From positions 1,178,001-1,242,000 of the forward strand of contig NZ_CP011005.1 in NCBI RefSeq assembly GCF_000950575.1: 64,000 nt of DNA, given 5' to 3'. The stretch's first letter is position 1. The number at the start of each line of letters is the position of its first letter. The position numbers were made by a program, and so were the translations under genes. A model generated the notes under the pieces. The model was given only the letters and a program-made list of their open reading frames with translations, was not told where the DNA came from and did not search any database. This document shows, one piece after another, positions 42,951-51,511 of this stretch. This stretch comes from Psychromicrobium lacuslunae (GTDB lineage: Bacteria > Actinomycetota > Actinomycetes > Actinomycetales > Micrococcaceae).

Positions 42951-42986
42951 AACAAAGGTGGGGCGAGCCACCTGGCTCGCCCCACC
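42951..42986 (-). terminator. Rho-independent terminator after rpmA
   Basis: Perfect 13-bp stem (42957-42969 with 42974-42986, GGTGGGGCGAGCC type), loop of 4, followed on the minus strand by TTTGTTTT. It ends the rplU-rpmA transcript 21 bases after the rpmA stop. Confidence 0.88.
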
Positions 42987-43006
42987 ATGAGAAATTCAGA
43001 AGCTGC

Positions 43007-43261
43007 TTAGACTGCAGCGACGATGTTGACTACCCGGCGACCGCCACGGCTGCCGAATTCAACAGCACCGGCTTCCAGCGCGAACAAGGTATCGTCCTTG
43101 CCGCGACCAACACCGTTGCCCGGGTGGAAGTGGGTGCCGCGCTGGCGAACGATGATCTCGCCTGCGGAGACAACCTGACCGCCGAAGCGCTTCACGCCCA
43201 AGTACTGAGCGTTCGAATCGCGACCGTTGCGAGTGGAACTCGCGCCCTTTTTATGTGCCAT
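43007..43261 (-). CDS. rpmA: 50S ribosomal protein L27
   Basis: 84 residues: [20 protein letters not shown], then [22 protein letters not shown], the standard L27 sequence; its N-terminus reaches the peptidyl-transferase centre. Immediately downstream of rplU. Confidence 0.98.
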   Translation of the reverse strand: MAHKKGASSTRNGRDSNAQYLGVKRFGGQVVSAGEIIVRQRGTHFHPGNGVGRGKDDTLFALEAGAVEFGSRGGRRVVNIVAAV

Positions 43262-43299
43262 TTTTCTACCTGTCTAGTAAGTGCGTTGGGCCAGAGGCC

Positions 43300-43608
43300 T
43301 TAGGCGATGGAAGTGACTTTGACCTTGGTGAGTGCCTGGCGATGGCCTTGGCGCTTCTTGTAACCGGTCTTGTTCTTGAACTTCTGGATCACGATCTTCG
43401 GGCCACGGAGATCTTCAAGGATTTCAGCCTTGACCTTGATCTTGGCCAGATCTTTGGCGTCCGAGGTGATCTTCTCACCATCGACCAGGAGCACAGCGGG
43501 CAGCTCAATGGTGCTGCCAGCCCCACCGGGGACGCGGTTTAGGGTAACGAAGTCTCCTACGGAAACCTTCTCTTGGCGGCCGCCTGCGCGGACAATCGCG
43601 TACACCAC
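43300..43608 (-). CDS. rplU: 50S ribosomal protein L21
   Basis: About 102 residues starting [20 protein letters not shown] and ending in the [16 protein letters not shown] block of L21. The GTG at 43608 gives the usual family N-terminus with a GTGAG site before it; a GTG at 43620 is the alternative. Confidence 0.96.
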   Translation of the reverse strand: MVYAIVRAGGRQEKVSVGDFVTLNRVPGGAGSTIELPAVLLVDGEKITSDAKDLAKIKVKAEILEDLRGPKIVIQKFKNKTGYKKRQGHRQALTKVKVTSIA

Positions 43609-43964
43609 TGGGGAACTCACTTCTCTCGACGTTATATCTAGCTTTTATTGCTTACAAATTTATGCGCGGAGGCTTTTCCGCTGTGCCATTCGCCTCAAGG
43701 TCTTGCTTGCTGAGATACAGCCTGCAGACACAACCCACTAACGGCGGATGCACCGACAGTCTAGGATACGCTATTGAGCGCTTGTGCTGCAAATGCTGAC
43801 TTCTTCATCAGGCGCAGCGGCACGGTAAACCGCGCCTTACCATTCTAACGGCCTTCACTAAGCCCCGCCAGCTCGCCACGCCCGGGCAGTTTGGTTTTTA
43901 GCAGTTAGATCTTAATTTGCCAGCCGTTCGGCAAGATCGATATCCGATCGCGCCGGATTGGATT

Positions 43965-44007
43965 GGATGGGCCGTGGCGTTGAAGCTCCAACACCACGAC
44001 CCATCCG
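43965..44007 (-). terminator. Large hairpin downstream of the patatin-like gene
   Basis: Arms of 19 bases (43965-43983 and 43989-44007) with a 5-base loop. On the minus-strand RNA all positions pair if two G-U pairs are allowed; on the plus strand they would be mismatches. This asymmetry suggests the minus-strand RNA is the functional form, as a terminator or stabiliser for the patatin-like gene. Confidence 0.6.
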
Positions 44008-44014
44008 GCTCGTA

Positions 44015-44062
44015 CTCAAGGTAGCACTCAGGGTTGCACTCAAGGTAGCAATCAGGATGAGT
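44015..44062. repeat. Two imperfect 24-bp tandem repeats
   Basis: ACTCAAGGTAGCACTCAGGG at 44015 recurs 24 bases later as ACTCAAGGTAGCAATCAGGA, between the hairpin and the end of the patatin-like gene. No function is evident. Confidence 0.6.
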
Positions 44063-44083
44063 GGCTGCTCATCAACCCTTGGC

Positions 44084-45058
44084 TCAAAGTTCAGCGATCA
44101 GTTGCTGTAAGCCAAGGCCCTGCTGATAGCCGCCCCGGGCAGCCTGTTGGCGAGTGGCCGGATCCGCAGCGCTAGCATTGAAAACATCTCCCGCGCCCAC
44201 AGCTGGAAAAACCGTCTGCACTCTGCTGCCGCTAGCGAGCAGTTCCTCCACCTGGCTAGCCAGATCCATTCGCCACTCGCTTGGTGTCCGCGATTTGCCG
44301 GCGAACGGCGAAAGGATCAGCACTCGGCGGTGTCCAGCGGCCAAATCGGCGTTTTCATTACGTCGATAACCACCATTGATATAGCGTTTGGCGCCGATCC
44401 GATAGCTACCGCCGAAACCATTGCTAGTACTGGCCGCGACAGCATCAACCAGCTCCACGCCGCTGTTCCGGTCAAATACCTCTGGTTCGCCGGTCTGGGC
44501 GTTGACAGCCGTGATCAGCACCGCTTGCAATGGCCAGTCCTGTTTGGGGAGTCTGGCTGCAACAGTGCTGCGCCAGCGGAGCTGCAAGCTGCCGTCTGAG
44601 TCGTCTCGACCCAGCGCCGCCGCCCCCATCCGACGACGCATATCAGCTGCGTCTTGAGCGGCGGCGATAATTCCGGCTGACCAATCCATATACTGTACTG
44701 CTTGCGCGGTGGCAGCGCTGTGCTGTCCGGGTCTGTGTTGCTCGGGCCTGAGCTTGCTCGAGGGCCGATGCTCTGGCTCGGACAGAATGGCTGCATAAAG
44801 CTCAGCGGGGCTGATACCGCTACTAATCTGAGCAGCCACCGTCGAGCCGGAAGAGGTGCCGATCAGCAGATCGGCTGCGCTGAGATCGATACCGGCCTCT
44901 GCTACACCGGCAATGAGACCGAGTTGCCAGGCATTCCCGGCCGCTCCGCCACCGGCTAAGACCAGGGCAAGGCTGTTTCTGTTGTCCGGAACTGGCAGAA
45001 CCGCTTGGGCTTGCCGGCCTGGCGTAATTGGCTTGGTTGAAGAAGGTGTTGTGTTCAT
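44084..45058 (-). CDS. Patatin-like phospholipase family protein, altered dyad residue
   Basis: 324 residues. The oxyanion loop is LAGGGAAGNAW (about 34-44) and the nucleophile lies in GTSSG (Ser69). The second dyad element, usually Asp-Gly-Gly/Ala, reads INGGY with Asn228 in place of Asp, so lipase activity may be lost or altered. RRNENADLA after it is otherwise typical. The gene sits between rne and rplU, which are neighbours in most actinobacteria, so it is probably a later insertion. The ATG follows an AAAGGCGA site and a small upstream ORF. Confidence 0.82.
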   Translation of the reverse strand: MNTTPSSTKPITPGRQAQAVLPVPDNRNSLALVLAGGGAAGNAWQLGLIAGVAEAGIDLSAADLLIGTSSGSTVAAQISSGISPAELYAAILSEPEHRPSSKLRPEQHRPGQHSAATAQAVQYMDWSAGIIAAAQDAADMRRRMGAAALGRDDSDGSLQLRWRSTVAARLPKQDWPLQAVLITAVNAQTGEPEVFDRNSGVELVDAVAASTSNGFGGSYRIGAKRYINGGYRRNENADLAAGHRRVLILSPFAGKSRTPSEWRMDLASQVEELLASGSRVQTVFPAVGAGDVFNASAADPATRQQAARGGYQQGLGLQQLIAEL

Positions 45059-45103
45059 TGAAGTCGCCTTTCAGGAGTGAACCGTAAGGCACTCCCACGT
45101 CGA

Positions 45104-45163
45104 CTAAGCCAGTCGCGTGATCGTGAACAGCGAGGGAACACCCACGGCAAATACTGGTTTCAT
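45104..45163 (-). CDS. Small upstream ORF (19 residues) with strong ribosome site
   Basis: ATG at 45163 is preceded by AGGAGGTGAG four bases away, one of the best ribosome sites in the window. It encodes MKPVFAVGVPSLFTITRLA and stops 45 bases before the patatin-like ATG. It could be a leader peptide that controls the downstream gene or a tiny hydrophobic protein. No repeated regulatory codons are seen, so classical attenuation is not supported. Confidence 0.5.
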   Translation of the reverse strand: MKPVFAVGVPSLFTITRLA

Positions 45164-45288
45164 GGGTCTCACCTCCTGAACACTAAAGACGATCAACGTA
45201 ATAATCGCACGGCACCGTGGCGACGCACAAGGGCCTTCACCTCGGCCCGATCAAGCACCGGCAACCCGAGCCATCCGAACTCGATGGC

Positions 45289-48200
45289 TTAGAGATCGGC
45301 TGCTGGCACCCCAACGCCGAGAATCAAAGGCTCCGCCGAATCGGTATTCTGCTCCGTTTTTTGCTGCGCAGCGTTTTGCTGTGCCGAGTCTTGCTGAGCA
45401 GTGCGCCGGGGCGGGCTCGAGTTCACTACCGCCCCAGTTGACTCGCCCTCAATCGATTGGACCTCGGTACTGTTCGCGGCGCCCTGCGCTCGGCCTGCTG
45501 CCCGGTGCCTGCGGCTCCGTGGCTTGCGGGCCGTATTGGACTCGGCCGCCGGGGTCAAGTGATCGAACACATCAGTGAGGGACTCTAGTGACAGCGAACT
45601 TTGGGGTTCAGCATTCTCAGCTGACTTTCGGTGCGGAATAACAACCTGTTCCGCGCCAAAGGTCAGTACCGGAGAGTTAGCATCGGCAGTTTCGGTAACC
45701 TCAACAACTTCACTAGCTTCGCCAACCGACTGCACCGAAGTTGCTGAGGTGCTCCGCTCTGCCGGTTCCTGATCCGCGGCCGTCGACTCTGCCATCGGCA
45801 CTGCATTGGCGTCTCCAACATGCTGATCGAGGTCGTGATGAGCGGCTTGGGCAGCGGCAGCAATATTCGCTAATGCGGTCCGAGCCGCTGAAGCCTTCGC
45901 AGCACGTTCCTGTTCGCTCAATTCCTCAACCTCAGGTTCGGGCTGATTCTGCTGACGGTTACGACTTCGCTTCTTCTCACCGCGTGAGGGCCGCTGCTGT
46001 TCGTTTCGAGGCTGATGCTGTTCTGCCGCAGCGCTATGTACCGAACGGTGCTCCACGGGTTCGGCGTGGGTGACCACTCCCCGACCCGCACAGACCTCGC
46101 ACTGCTCGCCAAAAACCTCAAGCAAACCAGTACCCATTCGCTTACGGGTCATCTGCACCAGGCCGAGTGAAGTGACCTCAGCGACCTGGTGTTTGGTCCG
46201 GTCGCGTCCCAAACACTCCACCAGCCGACGCAACACCAGGTCTCGGTTGGATTCCAACACCATATCGATGAAGTCAATAACGATAATGCCGCCAATGTCC
46301 CGCAGTCGCAATTGCCGGACAACTTCTTCGGCTGCCTCCAGGTTGTTCTTGGTGACAGTTTCTTCTAGATTGCCGCCGGAGCCGGTGAATTTTCCGGTGT
46401 TCACATCGACCACTGTCATTGCTTCGGTGCGGTCGATCACTAATGAGCCTCCGGAGGGCAGGAACACCTTGCGTTCCAGCGCCTTCGAGATCTGCTCGTC
46501 AATCCGGTAGGAGGCAAAAATGTCCTCTGAGCTGTCCCACTTTTCCAGCCGGTCAAGCAGGTCCGGTGCCACGTAGGTGACATAGGCTTCGACGGTGTCC
46601 CACGCTTGCTCACCCGAGATGATCAGCTTGCTGAAGTCCTCGTTGAACACATCGCGAACCACTTTAATTGTCAGATCCGGCTCACCATAGAGCATTTCAG
46701 GGGCCAGGGTCTTGCTTGAGCTCGCGCGGGACTCAATGTTCTCCCACTGCGCGCGCAGACGATTGATATCGTGAGTGAGTTCTTCTTCGCTGGCACCTTC
46801 TGCAGCGGTGCGGACAATAACGCCAGCGTTCTCAGGCAGGTTGTCCTTCAAGATTCGCTTCAACCGGTTGCGCTCGACGTCGGGGAGTTTACGCGAAATC
46901 CCGGTCATCGAACCACCCGGGACGTAGACCAAGTATCGGCCGGGCAAGGAGATCTGTGAGGTTAGTCGGGCACCTTTGTGTCCAACCGGGTCCTTGGTCA
47001 CCTGCACCAGAACCGAATCGCCGCTCTTCAAAGCGTGCTCAATCCGTCGTGGCTGGCCGTCTAGATTGGCTGCCTCCCAGTCCACCTCGCCGGCGTACAG
47101 CACCGCGTTACGGCCCCTACCGATATCAACGAAAGCCGCTTCCATGCTGGGCAGCACGTTCTGCACCTTGCCCAAGTAGACATTGCCGATCAGCGAATCT
47201 TGCTGAGTTTTGGAGACAAAGTGCTCGGCCAGAATACCGTCCTCAAGAACGCCGATCTGGATACGCTCATCGCGCTGCCGCACCACCATCACTCGGTCGA
47301 CCGATTCGCGCCGAGCCAGGAATTCTGCTTCGGTGATTACCTGACGGCGCCGACCGGTGTCCCGTGACTCGCGACGCCGCTGCTTCTTCGCTTCCAAACG
47401 AGTAGAGCCCCGCACCGAGGTGACCCGATTCGAACCCGCTTCGGAGGGCTGGCGAGGTGCCCGGACCCGAGTAATCGTGTTGGGCGGATCATCCTCACCG
47501 CCACCAGTTAGCTCAAGATCAGCGTCCCCACGGCGACGACGGCGCCGACGGCGCGAGGTGCCAAGCTCAGTGGTCTCTGAGTCGGCGGCTTCGTCCTCGG
47601 TGCTGGACTCGGAAGCCTCGGTATCGACGTTTCCGCCCTTATTTCGGCGGTTCCGAGAGCGGCGCCGACGGCCGCCTTCCTCCGCTCCCTCCGGACTCCC
47701 CTGCTCCTGGTCTGCCTCATCGTTGTTGCCCCGTTCGGCTGGCTCGCGACTCGGCAAAGCAAGCGATAGATCGGGGGCGTGAAAGAGCAACGATGTCGGC
47801 GCGGAGGCGGGTTCTAAGAACAGCCCGGCTGCCACAGTGCTCGTCGGCTGAACGGTCACCGAATCGTTGGCGGTCCCCTGAACCGTGCTGGAGGTTTCAA
47901 CACTTGGCTGCTCCTCGGGAGCCGCTTCGGCGCTTGCCTGGTCGTCTACTTTGACATCTTTTTTCCGGGTAGTAGCCCGTTTGGTGGTGGAGCGCTTTTT
48001 AACCGGCGCAGCCTCTGTCTGCGACGCAGTGCTGTCCTCGGCGATCAACTCTGGTTCGGTCGAGCTGCCCTCTGCGGTTGCTTCGGCTGCCTTTTTGCTT
48101 CGAGTCGTCCTTCTGGTCTTCTTGACCGGAGCCTCCTCGGCGGCAACCTCGGCGCTTGGTGTTTCCTGCGTCTCAGCAGCCTCGGCGCCGCTAGTGCTGG

Positions 48201-48306
48201 TACTCTCTTCGATCTTTTTTGCCGATTTGCGACGAGTGCGCTTCACAACGGGCTGCTCCGGTGCCGTTTCGACTGCCGGTGTGACTTCGTTTTCTTCAAT
48301 TTCCAT
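45289..48306 (-). CDS. rne: Ribonuclease E/G family protein
   Basis: 1005 residues. An N-terminal disordered region of about 330 residues rich in Ala, Glu, Lys and Arg is followed by the catalytic core. The S1 domain reads GNVYLGKVQNVLPSMEAAFVDIG, the catalytic aspartates lie in VDVNTGKFTG and IVIDFIDM, and the zinc link is in CEVCAGRG. A second disordered Arg/Gln-rich C-terminal tail follows. The long arms on both sides are usual in actinobacterial RNase E and act as RNA- and partner-binding scaffolds. It processes rRNA and starts mRNA decay. The start at 48306 has a GGAG site 10 bases upstream; an upstream ATG in frame lacks one. Confidence 0.94.
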   Translation of the reverse strand: MEIEENEVTPAVETAPEQPVVKRTRRKSAKKIEESTSTSGAEAAETQETPSAEVAAEEAPVKKTRRTTRSKKAAEATAEGSSTEPELIAEDSTASQTEAAPVKKRSTTKRATTRKKDVKVDDQASAEAAPEEQPSVETSSTVQGTANDSVTVQPTSTVAAGLFLEPASAPTSLLFHAPDLSLALPSREPAERGNNDEADQEQGSPEGAEEGGRRRRSRNRRNKGGNVDTEASESSTEDEAADSETTELGTSRRRRRRRRGDADLELTGGGEDDPPNTITRVRAPRQPSEAGSNRVTSVRGSTRLEAKKQRRRESRDTGRRRQVITEAEFLARRESVDRVMVVRQRDERIQIGVLEDGILAEHFVSKTQQDSLIGNVYLGKVQNVLPSMEAAFVDIGRGRNAVLYAGEVDWEAANLDGQPRRIEHALKSGDSVLVQVTKDPVGHKGARLTSQISLPGRYLVYVPGGSMTGISRKLPDVERNRLKRILKDNLPENAGVIVRTAAEGASEEELTHDINRLRAQWENIESRASSSKTLAPEMLYGEPDLTIKVVRDVFNEDFSKLIISGEQAWDTVEAYVTYVAPDLLDRLEKWDSSEDIFASYRIDEQISKALERKVFLPSGGSLVIDRTEAMTVVDVNTGKFTGSGGNLEETVTKNNLEAAEEVVRQLRLRDIGGIIVIDFIDMVLESNRDLVLRRLVECLGRDRTKHQVAEVTSLGLVQMTRKRMGTGLLEVFGEQCEVCAGRGVVTHAEPVEHRSVHSAAAEQHQPRNEQQRPSRGEKKRSRNRQQNQPEPEVEELSEQERAAKASAARTALANIAAAAQAAHHDLDQHVGDANAVPMAESTAADQEPAERSTSATSVQSVGEASEVVEVTETADANSPVLTFGAEQVVIPHRKSAENAEPQSSLSLESLTDVFDHLTPAAESNTARKPRSRRHRAAGRAQGAANSTEVQSIEGESTGAVVNSSPPRRTAQQDSAQQNAAQQKTEQNTDSAEPLILGVGVPAADL

Positions 48307-48643
48307 GCGGCTGTGCTCCAGCCTTCGCTGTGTCGCCACAATCGGCACGAGCGAAGGCTCAGTTGTCAACACCCGCAGGCATTGACCGAAATCAGTGGAT
48401 TACATCTCGGACGGCACCAACTGATAGGTGCATCAGCTCCGAAATGCCGACCATAAGCCCCCTCCTGAGCCGCGGCGGATATTTTTATATCAACACCTGG
48501 CGGTAATGAGGCAAACAGTCGGACTGAGCGTTGCTTGTGGCACAACCTCAGCCGTGTTCATTCTCTCACACGCCTTCTCGACTTGGCGCCTGCGCCGCGC
48601 TGGCTGTGCCAGGCCTTCAGTTTCACAGGCTACAATCAGCCCC
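48307..48643. promoter_or_regulatory. Divergent region between rne and the VKOR gene
   Basis: The 337 bases hold no supported gene. On the minus strand there is a perfect 10-bp inverted repeat (48320-48329 with 48350-48359), just upstream of the rne ribosome site, and a perfect TTGACA -35 box (48364-48369); the matching -10 position is poor. On the plus strand TACAAT (48631-48636) ends 7 bases before the VKOR ATG, which would give a leaderless mRNA. Confidence 0.5.
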
Positions 48644-49273
48644 ATGGCCTCCTCATCTGCTGCTAGCAATCTGACCGGCAAAAAGCCCTGGATCGTTGGG
48701 GATCGCCCCTTCGCCTTCCTGCTTCTGATCACCAGCTTTGTCTCTTTTCTGGCCGCAGCGGCCCTGGTGCTGGACCGTTTGGAACTCTATAAGAACGCCA
48801 ATGCGGTACTGACGTGCGACTTTAACGCCTTCGTCTCCTGCGGCAAGGTGATGGAGCAACCGCAGGCGGCCCTTTTCGGCTTCCCCAACCCCTTTATTGG
48901 CATTGTCTGCTTCGGCATCGTTTTTGCTGTCGGCATGTCGATGCTCGCGGGTGCGAAGTTCGCACGCTGGTACTGGGTGTGTTTCCAGATCGGCGTTACC
49001 CTCGGCATGATCTTCATCTGCTGGCTTTGGTTCCAAGCGCTTTACGTGATCGCTATCCTGTGCCCTTGGTGCATGGTGGTCTGGGCCATGATGATCCCGC
49101 TCTTTGTCTGGACGACCATCCGCAATCTCGTTCATGGCGTGATTCCGGCACCCGCAGGCCTGGTGAAATTCCTCTCCAACTGGGGCTGGACCATCGTCGT
49201 GCTCGTCTATCTTGGGGTAATTGCCAGCATCTTCTTCCGCTTCGTCAATCTCTTCTTCACCAGCAACGCCTGA
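48644..49273 (+). CDS. Vitamin K epoxide reductase family protein
   Basis: A 209-residue membrane protein with about five helices. The redox cysteines are C58 and C66 (LTCDFNAFVSCG) and the active CPWC at 140-143. It reoxidises DsbA-like partners with menaquinone and so supports disulphide formation outside the cell. The ATG at 48644 begins MASSSAASN; the frame is open upstream but without a site. No Shine-Dalgarno is seen, matching a leaderless mRNA. Confidence 0.88.
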   Translation: MASSSAASNLTGKKPWIVGDRPFAFLLLITSFVSFLAAAALVLDRLELYKNANAVLTCDFNAFVSCGKVMEQPQAALFGFPNPFIGIVCFGIVFAVGMSMLAGAKFARWYWVCFQIGVTLGMIFICWLWFQALYVIAILCPWCMVVWAMMIPLFVWTTIRNLVHGVIPAPAGLVKFLSNWGWTIVVLVYLGVIASIFFRFVNLFFTSNA

Positions 49274-49312
49274 GTTTGCTGGCGCGAGAATTTTTCAGCT
49301 TTCGGAGCCCGC

Positions 49313-50353
49313 TCAGTACACCATGCCCATTGCGCTTCGAACCCGGTGCAGGGTTTCCTCGGCCTGCTGATTGGCTCGCGTGTTGCCAGTCCGAAGCACC
49401 TCAGTGACGAGTCCTGCCTGCTTGGCGAGTTCCGCGCGACGTGCTCGGAACGGGGCGAAATAGTCGTTGACCGCCTCGCTGGTAACGTTCTTCAACGCGC
49501 CCGCCCCCGCCTCACCCAATTGCTCGGCGACAGCTTGCGGACTCAGGCCAAGACAGACCGCTGCGGTGTCCAGTAACGCCGAAACCCCGGGACGACGCTG
49601 CGGATCGTAGCTGATCAGCCGAAGCCCGTCGGTCTGCGCTTTGCGGATAACCGCCGTGGTCTGATCCGCGGTCATGCTAAGTGCAATGCCGTTGCCGTAG
49701 CTCTTCGACATTTTCCGACCGTCCAGACCAGGCAACTCAGGGGTGTCGGTGAGCAGCGCCTCAGGGATGCGGAACACCTCGCCGTATCGTTCATTAAAGC
49801 GACGTGCAATGGAGCGGGTAATTTCAACGTGAGGCAGGTTATCTTTACCGACCGGAACCACATTCCCCTGGCAGAACAAGATGTCTGCGGCCTGGTGCAC
49901 GGGGTAGGTCAGCAGCAAACCACTGAGGGTCCGTCCAGAAGCCGCCAACTCGGCTTTCACGGTGGGGTTTCGGTGTAGTTCGGCTTCGCTGACCAGGCTG
50001 AGAAAGGGCAGCAGCAACTGGTTTAGCGCGGGAACCGCGGAGTGGGTAAAAATAGTTGATCGTTCCGGATCAATTCCAGCGGCCAGGTAATCAAGCACCG
50101 CGTTGTGCACGTTCTCGCGTACTCCCTGGGCGCTTTCACGATCGGTGATCACCTGGTAGTCGGCGAGCACCAGAAAAACCTCGATCCCCAGGTTGGCTAG
50201 TCTGACTCGCTCAGCGATACTGCCGAAATAGTGACCGAGGTGCAATCGCCCAGTCGGTCGGTCGCCGGTGAGCACACGGTAGGACTCCGGGTGGAGAATC
50301 AAGTCTCGAGCTAGTTGCTCACTCCGGGTGCTGGTGCTTTCAAATGAATCCAT
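49313..50353 (-). CDS. trpS: Tryptophanyl-tRNA synthetase
   Basis: A 346-residue class I synthetase. The first signature is GRLHLGHYFGS (HIGH-like) and the second KMSKSYGN. AAGGAG lies at the right distance from the ATG at 50353; an earlier in-frame start does not have one. Expression is probably controlled by the attenuator just upstream. Confidence 0.96.
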   Translation of the reverse strand: MDSFESTSTRSEQLARDLILHPESYRVLTGDRPTGRLHLGHYFGSIAERVRLANLGIEVFLVLADYQVITDRESAQGVRENVHNAVLDYLAAGIDPERSTIFTHSAVPALNQLLLPFLSLVSEAELHRNPTVKAELAASGRTLSGLLLTYPVHQAADILFCQGNVVPVGKDNLPHVEITRSIARRFNERYGEVFRIPEALLTDTPELPGLDGRKMSKSYGNGIALSMTADQTTAVIRKAQTDGLRLISYDPQRRPGVSALLDTAAVCLGLSPQAVAEQLGEAGAGALKNVTSEAVNDYFAPFRARRAELAKQAGLVTEVLRTGNTRANQQAEETLHRVRSAMGMVY

Positions 50354-50408
50354 GGTTTCTCCTTGATAAGGAGCTGCCGACACCCCTCACGCCGACTACA
50401 GCGGGCGC

Positions 50409-50501
50409 AAAAAAGGGCTGCCTAGGCAGCCCCGGGGTTGGCTCAGTAGAGCAAAAAGTGGGCTGCTAAGACAGCCGCCACGCTCCACTAAATTTCTTCA
50501 C
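50409..50501 (-). promoter_or_regulatory. trpS transcription attenuator with a Trp leader peptide
   Basis: Reading the minus strand: a short ORF GTG-AAG-...-TAG (50501-50466) encodes MKKFSGAWRLS with one Trp codon. Region 1 GGCTG (50472-50476) can pair with region 2 CAGCC (50461-50465). Region 2 can instead pair with region 3, CAGCCC (50460-50465) with GGGCTG (50427-50432). Region 3 also forms an 8-bp terminator stem with region 4 (50415-50432) followed by six U (50409-50414). The Trp codon abuts region 1, so a ribosome stalled there would free region 2 to form the antiterminator. This is the classic attenuation layout. Confidence 0.7.
50466..50501 (-). CDS. trpS leader peptide (11 residues)
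   Basis: GTG start, MKKFSGAWRLS, TAG stop. The single Trp codon (TGG) lies just before the first stem of the attenuator. No clear Shine-Dalgarno; a TAACCT six bases upstream of the GTG could be a -10 box, making it leaderless. Confidence 0.5.
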   Translation of the reverse strand: MKKFSGAWRLS

Positions 50502-50609
50502 AACTCTAGGTTAGCAGCATTGCACTGACGCTCGAGCTTTGAACTACTTCGCACCGAGTAACTGTCAGCCACCCCTGTCACGCAAGTCGTCAGTCACTTG
50601 AGTCGTCTG

Positions 50610-51113
50610 TCATTCGAGTCGGAGAATGACCTCCTCTATCTGAGCTTTCCGGGCGTTAGCGAAACCAGTATCCTGGCCTACAACAATAAATCCCACCTTC
50701 TCCAGAACGCGGCGCGACGCTACGTTATCCGCCGCCGCCCGCGCCCGCACAGGTCGCTCGGTCTGAGCGAGCACCAGTCTCAGCGCCTCGGTGGCGTGCC
50801 CTTGCCCCCAATGCTCCCGGACAATCCAGTAAGTCACCTCCGGGCAACCAACCTCTGAAGGAAAAGTGGAAATGGTGCCGACGAGCTCGTCATTGTCGTT
50901 GACAACTGCCCAATGCCTTGCCCCGACGATCTTTGATGTACGCGCCAGGTGTGCATCAAAAGCTGCCCGGTCCCCCGGATCCTCAGCCGTGAAAGCGGCC
51001 ATCCTGACCGCTACTGGATCAGCCATCATCTCAAAGACAACGTCGTGGTCGGCGGCTACCAGCTGCCGTAGTTTGGTTCTCACAACAGTGACTTTACCTT
51101 CGCTGGCTGACAC
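50610..51113 (-). CDS. GNAT-family N-acetyltransferase
   Basis: A 167-residue acetyltransferase. The acetyl-CoA loop reads REHWGQGHATEALRLVL and the C-terminal strand has RAAADNVASRRVLEKVGF, typical of RimJ-like members that acetylate small molecules or protein N-termini. GTG at 51113 overlaps the MerR gene by 20 bases; a GTG at 51083 is possible. Cotranscribed with the MerR gene. Confidence 0.85.
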   Translation of the reverse strand: MSASEGKVTVVRTKLRQLVAADHDVVFEMMADPVAVRMAAFTAEDPGDRAAFDAHLARTSKIVGARHWAVVNDNDELVGTISTFPSEVGCPEVTYWIVREHWGQGHATEALRLVLAQTERPVRARAAADNVASRRVLEKVGFIVVGQDTGFANARKAQIEEVILRLE

Positions 51114-51486
51114 GTTCTAGGTAGGCGCCGAGGGCGTCGCGTCGCTGCTGGATGCACTCCACGCAGCGGCACATCCGCTGGTAATGGTCCTCAATCTCCG
51201 CCAAGGCGGCCTCATCCTGATGTTGCTCGGCGATGTCGCCCGACTCATCGACGCCGATCAGCAACGACCTCACCAGTCGCAGAGGCAGACCCGCAGCCAC
51301 CAAGTCAACGACGTTCCTCGCCCGATCGAGCTGTTCCGGGGCATAGAGTCGCACACCCGTGTAATCCCGCTGCGCTGGAGCGAGCACCCCTTCGGCGTCG
51401 TAGTGCCGCAGCACCCGCACACTGACACCAAGTTCTGCGGCAAATTCGCTGATCGATAGTAACTTCTGCTGGTCTGCTTGGCTCAC
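51094..51486 (-). CDS. MerR-family transcriptional regulator
   Basis: 130 residues. The MerR helix-turn-helix is at the start (LLSISEFAAELGVSVRVLRHYDAEGVL) with the wing YTGVRLYAPEQL, followed by a coiled-coil dimerisation helix and a short tail. The conserved-Cys pattern of metal sensors is not clear (MCRCVEC near residue 110 is the only Cys cluster), so the signal is uncertain. GTG start. Divergent from the alpha/beta hydrolase. Confidence 0.85.
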   Translation of the reverse strand: MSQADQQKLLSISEFAAELGVSVRVLRHYDAEGVLAPAQRDYTGVRLYAPEQLDRARNVVDLVAAGLPLRLVRSLLIGVDESGDIAEQHQDEAALAEIEDHYQRMCRCVECIQQRRDALGAYLERVSQRR

Positions 51487-51489
51487 GAT

Positions 51490-51511
51490 TTGACGCTACC
51501 ACTAGCGTCAA
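51490..51511. promoter_or_regulatory. MerR-type palindromic operator
   Basis: TTGACGCT-N6-AGCGTCAA, a perfect 8-bp dyad between the divergent MerR and hydrolase genes. The half sites double as -35 boxes on either strand, the usual arrangement for MerR regulators that twist a long-spacer promoter. Confidence 0.65.

Larger units (their letters stand above)
43609..44083 (-). promoter_or_regulatory. rplU promoter and long upstream space
   Basis: TTGCAG (43787-43792), 18 bases and TATCCT (43763-43768) form a minus-strand promoter, giving a leader of about 150 bases for rplU. The remaining sequence up to the patatin-like gene holds a large hairpin and a short tandem repeat, listed separately, and no gene. 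Confidence 0.6.
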
